A stretch of 64,000 nt of DNA, from positions 248,001 to 312,000 of the forward strand of contig CP084615.1 of the NCBI GenBank assembly GCA_025917655.1, in the 5' to 3' direction. The position numbers and the translations under genes are program-made. Shown here piece after piece: positions 56,601 through 64,000 of this stretch. The notes beneath the pieces are model-generated. The model was not told where the DNA came from. It worked only from the letters and a program-made list of their open reading frames with translations, and did not search any database. Source of the DNA: Chlorella sorokiniana. Its lineage: Eukaryota; Chlorophyta; Trebouxiophyceae; Chlorellales; Chlorellaceae. Positions within the stretch are counted from its first letter, which is position 1. Every line of letters begins with the position of its first letter.

Positions 56601-57819
56601 GCGGATGCCGCTGCGCCCGCTGAGCTGCGTGCCGCGGATGTGGGGCCGGCAGGGGATGCCGCCGCTGACTTGCTCATCATTATGGTGGCGGCAGGTGCAG
56701 AGCCCATGTCTCTCTATCAGCAGTCTGCCGCCCAGGACAGGCAAGCCAGGCTGTACCGCGTTGCTGCGCAGCCGCACTGCACCCTGCTGCCAAGCAGGCA
56801 GGCTTTGCCGCATGCCGTGCAGACCAAGCATGCCCTGCAGCAAGGCATGCAGCGCATCCCAGCAGCCCCGCCACTTGAATTCCACGCTGTGGGCGCTGCG
56901 GCCGCTGCTGCAGGCTGGAGCAGCTGCAGGGCGAGCTGGCGGCGATGGGGCTGGAGCTCGCTGGACCTCCGGCGGTGGTCCCCTTCCAGGCAGGATCCCC
57001 GGGGCCCCTCCCACTCTGCCTGCTTCATAATTTTTCAGTTTGTGTAATCTGCCAGGCCTCTGCTGGGGCTTGGTGATTGACCATGTCTCCAGGCAATGCG
57101 GCCGTGTGACCCACGCTCGAGCTGTCGTGCCGCCTGCTGCAGGGCCGTGTGGCGCTGCCACTGGGCGGCCCAACGCAGGCCGATGCACCCGTCCCTGCTC
57201 CCGCCCCGCCCCCGCCCCCGTGGCTGCGGTTGTGAAGCCGGCTGCTGCTGCTCCAGTGCCGAGCACTGCTCCAGCGCCAAGCCCTGCCCCAACAGCAAGC
57301 AGCCCCGATGCTGGCAGCGGCGATGGCGCCGCCCCTGCTCAGGCTGCACCCACCTCCGCCAGCAACTCTGCACCTGCCGCCCCCGTCGAGGTCACCACTA
57401 ACTCTTCGTCAGGGGGCCTGGCCACCGGAGTGGTTGTGGGCATCGCCGTGGGCGCAGCGGTGGCGGTGGCATTGCTGGGTGTGGCGGTGGCGGCGCTGCT
57501 CGGCTGGCGCCCCCGCCGCCGCCCCAGCAAGCAACTCGCGGCTGACGTCATCCACCAGCTGCCGCACAGCTCCCGCAGCTCCTTCTCATCCTCCTCCAAG
57601 GGCTCTCCTACCAAGCAGGCGGCTGAGCGCAAGGTGCGGCGCGCTGCCGGGGTGGAAGGCGGGAAACAGCGGGATGGGGAGGCCGTGCATGTGTATCCAC
57701 TCGACAAGTGCACTCAAAGCATGCACAAGCGGCTTGCAACGGTGACACTGTTCTGCGTGGGCTGCCCTTCTGTGCAGGATGAGCCTCGGAAGCTGGACAT
57801 CGTCGTTATGGCGCAGTGA
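53628..57819 (+). CDS. membrane-anchored polysaccharide (chitin-type) deacetylase, CE4 family
   Basis: Secreted enzyme that removes acetyl groups from chitin or related cell-wall glycans. Exons 53628-53682, about 53806-53904, 54077-54194, 54405-54593, 54769-54794, 54986-55081, 55303-55400, about 55686-55880,56184 to about 56365, and several C-terminal exons. The first exon is a signal peptide (MRLSHAVLLFPLLACCAS). A Cys-rich module follows (CDCSARNNCMCP). CE4 motifs: HDDGITQLTERSF with the Asp pair, EIATHTKDH with the two His, RGFRNPY with the Arg, and a C-terminal WVTMAQLIAWMKDP. After a Pro/Ala-rich linker, GVVVGIAVGAAVAVALL is a transmembrane helix followed by basic RPRRRPSK, a type I anchor, and a short cytosolic tail ending IVVMAQ. 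The first intron starts with GC. A TGTAA lies at 58052-58056. Confidence 0.82.
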
Positions 57820-58270
57820 TTGGTATGGTCAGCACAACCAAGAGGCTGTGCGACAGCAATGCTGGAAATATTATCCTGTACTTTCGAGCTTCGAAAAAGA
57901 AGTCCTTCTGGCTGCATTCAAGTGTGCCTGCTGCTGCCTTGTGATTGCTTGCATGGGGTCGGGCCTGGGCGCGCAGTGGCGGCTGCTTGAAGTTGGCGCC
58001 CCTGCCACTCAAGACACTGTGAAACCCTTGACACGTTGTATCATGAAAAACTGTAAGAAATTGACGCCTGAAATGGCCAGCGCCCGCATCATGGCGCTGC
58101 TGGGCGCCGGCGCCCGCATGGAGGCCAACACTGTCCTGCACCATGTACCCTCGCTCTAGGCTTCTTGTCACTCACCTCACCCTTTATTTACACGTGTCGA
58201 TGTCTTGAACCCCACGGGGTATTTTCTGCTCTGAGTGGGGTCTTAGACTTGACGAAACCCTCTCTGCACT
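57820..58270. other. 3' flank of deacetylase and promoter of the next gene
   Basis: About 450 bases without a gene. TGTAA at 58052-58056 is a likely poly(A) signal for the deacetylase. The stretch 58150-58260 is AT-richer and should contain the promoter of the gene starting at 58271. Confidence 0.45.
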
Positions 58271-60047
58271 ATGCGGCGAGCCTGGGCGGGGCTGCTGCTG
58301 CTCCTGTTCGCCCTATCAGTGAAAGCTGATGGCGAGGTCGCTATACCGGAAGCGGTGAGTCCCCTGGAGCGCTGCACCGTGCTGAAACCCTTCCCTGTTC
58401 CTCTGGACTTTGCGGCTCCTGTCGCCCCTCTGCCTCCTGCCGTCCCTCGGCCGCTATTCTATGCCAATCTGTCGACCGGTTAGCGGATCCCACGCCTACG
58501 CGGTGGCCCCAGCTACGGTGGTGGCAGTCCTCTCGCCGCCAGCTGTCTCGCGAGCGGCTGCAACGACAGCTGTGCCCCCTGCCCCAGCTTCCTTGACCCT
58601 CCAATCGCTTCGCCTTGCTGATGCAGGTGGAGGAGGCCCAGCCCAAGCCGCTCCCACCCTGCAAGCCTGGCGAGCACCACCACCCGCACCACCACCGCAA
58701 CCGCCAGCCCTGCCAGCTTGGGCCGCTGCCGCTGCCAGGTGGCCTCGTAGACTGGCTGCAAGAGCACAGCTGGCCGTACCCTGAGGAGGCTCGCCACCCC
58801 CTCACGACTGGAAGCACGGCTGGCACCGTGAGCATGGCGACGAAGATGACGACGACGACGATGAGCGCCACCGCCGCCGCCACCACGGCCACCCTCGCGG
58901 TCGCTGGCACCACCCACACTGGCCCCACCACCACTGCGCCTGGTGGGAGCGGGCCAGGCGCGGCATGGAGCATGGATGGGAGGAGGCGAGGGAGCACGCT
59001 GCTGAGGTGGCGGCGTGGGGCAAGGCACACCCCGTGGGGGCCACCGCCGCCGTCGCCCTCGGCGTGGCCGTTCTCGCCGCCGTCTGCGCCGCCACGGCCG
59101 CCATGCTGGCCCACCGTAGGTGAGCATGGTGGGGTTCCTGCTCGCTGCCCAAGCTCGGGCCGGCGAGCGCTGCATTCTCGACGGCGCTCCGTGCTTACGG
59201 CGCTGTGCTCTGCCGTGCGCCTCTTGACTGAACTGCACCAGCGCACCGCTTGTTCTCTTGCCTGGCCTACCGCACGCTGCTTCCCCTCCCCCTTCCCCGC
59301 AGGCGTACGTCGGCCGCCCCAGCCCAACACATGGCCCTCAGCAGCGCAAAGGACCTGGAGCTCGCCGCGGACTTCCCCGCCGAGGGCGAGCCGCTGCTGC
59401 GCAAGGGCGGCAAGCACCCGGCGCCGCCCTTGCCCCCCCCACGGCCCTCCTCCTCCTGGACCGCCCTTCCCCCCGCCACCGGGGCCCCCCTCCTGGCCCT
59501 CCTCCTCCCGGACCGCCCTTCCCGCCGCCACCCGGGCCCCTCCCTCCTGGCCCTCCTCCTCCCGGACCGCCCTTCCCCCGCCACCTGGCCCCCACTTCCC
59601 CGAACCGCCGCCGCCTCTACACAGCCGCCACCACAACCACGAGGATGAGGCACCACCCTCCCCGCCAACCTGCCCTGGACCCCATCCCCCCCACCCCCAC
59701 CGCACCACCACCCCCACTGGCCCCCCATCGCCCTCACTGCCCCGCGCACCACCACCCGCACTGGCCTCCACATCACCCGCACTGGCCCCCGCATCACCCC
59801 GACTGGCCTCCACATCACCCGGACTGGGCCCCCACCACCACACCCACTGGCCTCCACATCACCCCGACTGGCCTCCGCACCATCACTCGCACTGGCCTCC
59901 ACATCACCCCGACTGGCCCCCGCACCACCACCCGCATGGCATCCCGCGCTGCCCGTACTCGCCCCGAACCATTCACAAGTGGAGCAGGGGGAGAGCAGTG
60001 ACGACGATTCGCCGCCGCCGGTGTTGCACGACAGCGACACACAGTGA
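58271..60047 (+). CDS. His-rich type I membrane protein with Pro- and His/Trp-repeat tail, candidate metal-binding protein
   Basis: Three exons: 58271-58354, 58627-59119 and 59303-60047. Exon 1 is a signal peptide (MRRAWAGLLLLLFALSVKADG). Exon 2 gives a luminal or extracellular part with GEHHHPHHHRNR, PLPLPGGLVDWLQEHSWPYP, then a very His-rich and acidic region (HDWKHGWHREHGDEDDDDDE, then HRRRHHGHPRGRWHHPHWP), followed by a transmembrane helix (TAAVALGVAVLAAVCAAT). Exon 3 starts with AKDLELAADFPAEGEPLL, then three repeats of a Pro/Gly-rich unit, HHNHEDEAPP, nine repeats of an HHP[HD]WPP-like unit, and an acidic end (ESSDDDSPPPVLHDSD). One missing base at a C run explains offsets near 58800, 59830 and 59950. 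No known family is recognised; copper, nickel or zinc binding is inferred from the histidines. Confidence 0.7.
59443..59595 (+). repeat. coding minisatellite, three copies of a ~54-base Pro/Gly unit
   Basis: Three tandem copies start at 59443, 59495 and 59549, each beginning GGCCCTCCTCCTCC. They encode GPPPPGPPFPPPPGPP-like units. Copy lengths as written are 52 and 54 bases; a common 54-base unit (18 codons) is likely, with C-run undercalls in the shorter copy. Confidence 0.8.
59747..59940 (+). repeat. coding repeat, nine His/Trp/Pro heptads to octads
   Basis: Nine imperfect units of 21 or 24 bases encoding HHHPHWPP, HHPHWPP, HHPDWPP, HHPDWAP, HHHTHWPP, HHPDWPP, HHHSHWPP, HHPDWPP and HHHPHGIP. 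The frame slips by one base at the five-C run near 59828. The pattern recalls copper-binding octarepeats but is not homologous by sequence. Confidence 0.8.
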
Positions 60048-60647
60048 GGGCCAGCCAGCAATTGCTGGCGAGTGCGGCACACCAGCCTGCGGCCACATCC
60101 TCGGCCGGCCACGCGGGGTGCTACAACCTTGCACCCATTTTGGTCGCGCGAGCCCTGAGTTGTAACAACACCATCCATGCAGATACAATCAAGCAAGCGC
60201 CAGTGTGGCAAGTTTAGTCCCTTCTCGTGTACTATTGTTTCAAGCCCTATCCTTTCCTTGCTTCACTGAAGACGTTGCTTCGCCCCGCTGTGGGGGCCGG
60301 CATGCGCCGTCATCTCCTGCCTGGCAGGGCTGCAACAACCGTGCTGCCGCTGTGAGGCGTAGCTCTTGTACAACAGGGTGTTCATTTGAAGTTTCTTGTT
60401 TTATTTTGACACAGCTGTAAGTAGAGCTTTAAGGGCAGCAGAAAGTTTGCAGCAGCGTGAGTCGCAACGATTGCAGTGCCAGCGCTGGGCGCAATAGTTC
60501 GGCGCAAGTGTACAGATAGGGCCAGCAGCACGGCACTGGAGGGCAGGGCAGCGCGCTGCTGACTGGGACGGTCTGTGTCTCTCGCCCTGCAGCCAGCGGG
60601 CGCACGCTCCAACTCCCGACACAGCGCCAGCTGTGCCCCGACGCCGC
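60048..60647. other. gap between convergent genes
   Basis: About 600 bases between the His-rich gene and the ClpP stop on the opposite strand. AT-rich around 60370-60420. No gene supported; both 3' untranslated regions should be here. Confidence 0.5.
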
Positions 60648-62284
60648 TCAGAAGAAGGTCCACTTGCGGGCGGGGTCGGCGGCGGCGTGGGCTGCAATTT
60701 GCTCAGTTTCGCTTGCCGGCCGCCGCTCGATGACTTCGTCCACCAGCCCAAAGCCGCGAGCCTCGGCCGCCGACATGAAGAAGTCTCGCTCCAGCACCTC
60801 CTCTGCAGAGGTGTGGGTGGGTTGTGTGGGGTGGGTGTGTGTGTGTGTGTGTGTGTGAGGGGGGGGGGTAAAGGGGGAGCAGCGCCAGCAAGCAGTGCTG
60901 GAATAGTAAGGATGCTTGGGGGAGGGCGCAACGCCAGCAAGCATCGCCGCAATGGTACGGATACTCGAGAAGTCTCCAGCTCCAAGGTTGCCACGGCGTG
61001 CGCACATCGCTCACCCACGCGCTGCGCGCTCTGCCCCGTGTGCTTGACGTAGAGGCGGTTGAGCAGCTCCCGCATCTTGAGGATCTCCTTGGCCGCAATC
61101 GCGATGTCGCTCGCCTGGCCCTGCGCGCCGCCCGAGGGCTGGTGCAGCATCACGCGGCTGCGAGGGGGTGGGAGACGGGGGCTGGGGTTTGCACGCGAGC
61201 ACGGGCAGGCAGGAGGAAACAACCCCATCGTTGGAATATCCAGGCATGGGCTGGCTTGCACGCGACCATTTGTGCAGTGGAGAGACAGCGGCCAGCAACG
61301 GGGAGCGCGGTAGGGGATGGGAAGCGGCCGTGGGGACGCTGGGCGGGACGGTGGCAGCAAGCCAGCACACTGCTCAGCAGCGCTGCCCTGGCTGCCTGCC
61401 CCAACACTTGCACACGCCCGCCCGCACTCGCCTGTGTGGCAGCGTGCGCCGCTGCCCGGGGCGCCAGCCGCCAGCAGCAGGGAGGCCATGGAGGCCGCCT
61501 GGCCCACCGCAAGCGTGCCCACAGGGCAGGCGATGTACTGCGGGGCGGGGCACGGTACCGCGGAGCAGGTGACCGCAGCGTGACCACAGCGCTGCCCGGA
61601 TGGTGCCAGGCATTGAGACGCATGCTGCCAGAGAGCAGGGTGTCGGTTGGTGGCAGGCTGTACCTGCATGGTGTCGTAGATGGCTAGCCCCGCGGTCACA
61701 ACGCCGCCCGGGGAGTTAATGTACATGCTGATCTGCAGAGGGCCAACAGGTGGGGTGGGGGTGGCTGGGATGGAGAAACTGAGCTCTGGAGGCGCACGTG
61801 GGGATGGCGGGCCAGGGGGCGGCCGCCGGTCCAAGTGCCATTGCTTGCTGCTGGTGCAAGGCATGCGGTGAGGCTCCGCCGCGCCTCCCCACCGGCTTCT
61901 CCGGGTTCTCGCTTTCCAGGTAGAGCAGCTGCGCCACCACCAGGTTGGCGGTGTGGTCGTCGATGGGGCCGTTCACGCACACGATGCGCTCCCGCAGCAG
62001 CCGGGAATAGATGTCGAATGCGCGCTCTCCCCTGCTCGTGCTCTCAATTACCACCTGTCCCAGGGCACGAGGTGCGGCGCCAGTGTGCTCACAGCACAGG
62101 CAACAAGCAAGGCACTGCGCCGGCAGGCGGCGGGTGGCGGCCGGGCAGGCAGGGGCGAGGGCAGGCTCACCGGCACCAGGTTGCCCCTGGACTGTTGCAT
62201 CTGTGTCGCTGCCGTCGCTGCTATGCTGTTCAGGCCTTTCAGGCCACCCTGCAACAGCCGGCGCTCCGCTGCACCCAGCATCAT
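60648..62284 (-). CDS. CLPP2: ClpP serine protease subunit, mitochondrial (ClpP2) type
   Basis: Proteolytic subunit of the ClpXP complex. Exons 62284-62171, 62054-61893, 61732-61664, 61537-61432, 61157-61015 and 60802-60648. A short leader ([20 protein letters not shown]) precedes the core, compatible with a mitochondrial presequence. Core: [63 protein letters not shown], then [17 protein letters not shown] with the catalytic Ser, [17 protein letters not shown] with the catalytic His, and [20 protein letters not shown] with the Asp. This agrees best with plant ClpP2. The intron after 61432 starts with GC (CAG/GCGAGT). One missing C near 61465 restores the frame [16 protein letters not shown]. 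Divergent from the next gene with about 300 bases between starts. Confidence 0.92.
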
Positions 62285-62585
62285 GCGATCGCTGGCTGCA
62301 GGCTCAAAATCGTCAAAACTGCAAGATTGAAATGTCAAGCAGATCGCTTCTGACCGGCCAGACAGCGCCGAAACGAGGCTTAGCCCCGCCACAGGACACC
62401 TCAGCAGGGGGTTCAATCTCGTGCCCCTGCCCATTAGACCACCTTGCCCTCATCTGTCTAAACCCATATCATGTACTGACTATGGAAACGTCAACGGCGT
62501 TGGTGCTGGCGTGAAGGTTTCGTTTGCGTTGCATTCTTTGCGATCGGGGCTCGGCCTGTGCTGTTGTGGCCCTCATAAAGCATGA
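62285..62585. promoter_or_regulatory. divergent promoter region ClpP / TFIIS-N gene
   Basis: About 300 bases between two divergent start codons, with lower GC at 62455-62590. Both promoters must lie here; no named motif is visible. A tRNA A-box-like string on the minus strand near 62440 has no B box partner. Confidence 0.4.
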
Positions 62586-64000
62586 ATGTCTGCCGCAAAA
62601 GAGCCACAAGCAGTGACAGCGGGCGGAGAGACCGGGCGACGACGAGCGGCGCCGGCGGCGGCTGCCGCGCTGCCTGAGGAGGCACGGGCCGTGCTCCGCC
62701 AGGTGGGAGCCCACTGCCTGGCTGCCCTGCTGTAAGTCAAATGCGCCCTCACATGCATCTCTGCGTTGCTGGCCGCTGCAGCTGTTTTCGGTCCAGGACA
62801 GCCTATCAGCGGCGGAGGCGGTCGCGGTTGCCGGCAGGGTGCCTCGGTGCACTGCAGAGCAGGCCCTCGCTTTCTTCCAGGAGCTTCAGGACGCAGTCCA
62901 GGCCTGCTTGCAGCGCGTTGCAGCAAGCGGCAGACGGGGAGGCGGGGGCGGCCTGCATGGTACAGCTGCTGCGCACGGGGCAGGAGCAAGCTCCGCGGTG
63001 GATGCTGTGCCAGGGCTGCCGGCTGGTGGGCCAGCGGGGGCAGCAGCAGCCTCGCGGCAGGCAGCCAGCGCTGAGCTGGCTGCCATGCTGGACGGAAGCG
63101 GCGGGCTAAAGGATGCCAGCCTGGCAGGCAAGGCGGGCAGCACCGCAGCATAGCACTGCATGTCGCGACGGAGCCTGGTGGCTCCCCTCCCAGCCTGCTG
63201 GGGTGTGCGTCGCCGAGCGTCACTCTGGCAGCTGGAGCGAGCTGGGCCAGCATCATAGCCTGCTGTTGGCGCTGACTGCAAGCTGACGCCGGCGAGTGGC
63301 CTGCCTCATCCCCCTGCAGGCCCGTTTGTGGCGCTGGCAGCTGGGCTGTCCAGCGGCGTCGTGCGGAGCCAGGCCGCTGCCGCCGTGGCTGCCAGCCGGC
63401 AGACTGTGCGTGCCAAGCTGCTGGCTTCTGGTGGGACGGCTGCCAGCGCCGTCGCTGAATGCTTGCCGCCCGCCTGCCGTGCCGACAGCGTGAGCTGCGG
63501 TTTGCTGCTCACTGTGTGTTGTGCGCTGCGCTGCAGCCGGCTTCCTGACCACCTTGGAGGATTGGCTGGCGGCGGCTGTGCTGCAGCAGCAGTACAGCCT
63601 GGCACGGGATGTACTGCTGGCGCTAGCCGTGCTGCCGCTGGGGGCGGCCCTGCTGCGCGGCAGCCCTGCCCTGCAGCGGCGGGTCAAGGCGCTGGCTCAG
63701 CACGCGCACGGCGGCGTGGCAGCGGCCGCCACCGCGCTACACGCACGCTGGCAGCAGGCGTTGCGAAGCGCAGCGGGCGATCAGGCCGCTGCGGTGGCGA
63801 AGCCTCCCGGTCAGGCTGGCGCTGCGCCGCCGCGCCCTGGGCCGCCCCCAAGGCAGGGCCCCCCAGCTTGGGCGAAGGCCTGCCCTCCAGGCAGCTTGCG
63901 GCGCAGGGTACTGCACGGGACCCGACAGTACCAGATATTGTACCGCTTGTACCGCTGTCACGGACAGGCGTCGGCTCGGTGCTCGGCGCCAGCCTGGCGA
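62586..64000 (+). CDS. TFIIS N-terminal (LW) domain protein, 3' truncated by window
   Basis: Begins at ATG 62586 (MSAAKEPQAVTAGGETG), with helical ALPEEARAVLRQVGAHCLAA before a GTAAGT donor near 62730. The next exon (from about 62782) reads LFSVQDSLSAAEAVAVAG and AEQALAFFQELQDAVQACL; a following exon from about 63321 reads PFVALAAGLSSGVVRSQAA. The exon from about 63538 carries SLARDVLLALAVLPLGAALL and LQRRVKALAQHAHGGVAAAA, then ATALHARWQQAL, which match the four-helix TFIIS N-domain (LW domain) of TFIIS, elongin A, IWS1 and MED26. This domain docks partners on transcription elongation complexes. The rest lies beyond the window. Which family member it is cannot be told, and the first splice junction phase is uncertain. 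Confidence 0.6.

Noticed and set aside
59828-59832. true frameshift ending the His repeat
   Set aside because: The same repeat continues in the next frame for five more units, so an assembly undercall of a C run is more likely.
58341-59843. 500-residue open frame on the minus strand
   Set aside because: Gly/Arg-rich shadow of the His-rich plus-strand gene; the plus strand has signal peptide, splice sites and repeats.
62360-62450. tRNA A-box-like TGGTCTAATGG on the minus strand
   Set aside because: No B box or cloverleaf follows within 90 bases.
1-64000. CRISPR array, rRNA genes, integrated virus or organelle DNA
   Set aside because: No regular short direct repeats with spacers, no rRNA-like stretch, no viral or transposase domains, and base composition is uniformly nuclear-algal.

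Overview
The window looks like nuclear DNA of a photosynthetic green alga, most likely a Chlorella-like trebouxiophyte. The sequence is very GC-rich, and almost every gene is cut into short exons by GT-AG introns, with an unusual number of GC-AG introns. TGTAA, the usual green-algal polyadenylation signal, follows several stop codons. The genes fit a plastid-bearing eukaryote: Rubisco activase, plastid-lipid-associated (fibrillin-like) proteins, plastid-type ClpR, mitochondrial-type ClpP and a selenocysteine glutathione peroxidase. I see no bacterial operons, rRNA, CRISPR array or intact mobile element. Exon borders below were read by eye from splice sites and reading frame, so they are models and not transcript evidence.

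Layout. 1-421 (+): 3' end of an SMC/ABC-type ATPase. ~650-4756 (-): poorly resolved low-complexity gene. 5198-11707 (+): MUS81 endonuclease. 12143-13353 and 13646-15282 (+): tandem pair of PAP/fibrillin-like genes. 16298-17647 (-): unrecognised gene. 18878-20850 (+): selenoprotein glutathione peroxidase with a SECIS element just after the stop. 21477-25026 (-): adenosine-deaminase-like gene that lacks two catalytic histidines. 25376-26275 (-) and 26573-27667 (+): divergent pair of unrecognised genes, flanked by two diverged direct repeats. 28535-29729 (+): START/SRPBCC lipid-binding protein. 30453-32596 (+): RluA-type pseudouridine synthase. 33086-37113 (-): Rubisco activase. 37938-43336 (-): three-repeat MYB factor with a long Ala/Pro/Gln-rich region downstream. 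44169-46020 (-): ESCRT-III VPS20/CHMP6. 46829-47724 (+): small unknown beta-rich protein. 48313-50511 (-): TFIIE beta. 50905-53104 (+): ClpR. 53628-57819 (+): membrane-anchored polysaccharide deacetylase. 58271-60047 (+): His-rich single-pass membrane protein with octarepeat-like arrays. 60648-62284 (-): ClpP. 62586 to the window end (+): TFIIS N-domain protein.

The genes do not form a pathway; this is ordinary interleaved nuclear gene order. Several pairs are divergent over 300-800 bases (VPS20/46829 gene, TFIIE beta/ClpR, ClpP/TFIIS-N, the 25-27 kb pair) and probably share promoter regions.

Two genome-wide signals matter to a user. First, most long exons change frame by exactly one missing base near a C or G run, which looks like homopolymer under-calling in the assembly and not pseudogenes. 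Second, at least eight introns start with GC. The most biologically striking items are the UGA-selenocysteine codon with its SECIS, the His/Trp/Pro repeat membrane protein, and the apparently inactive deaminase homologue.
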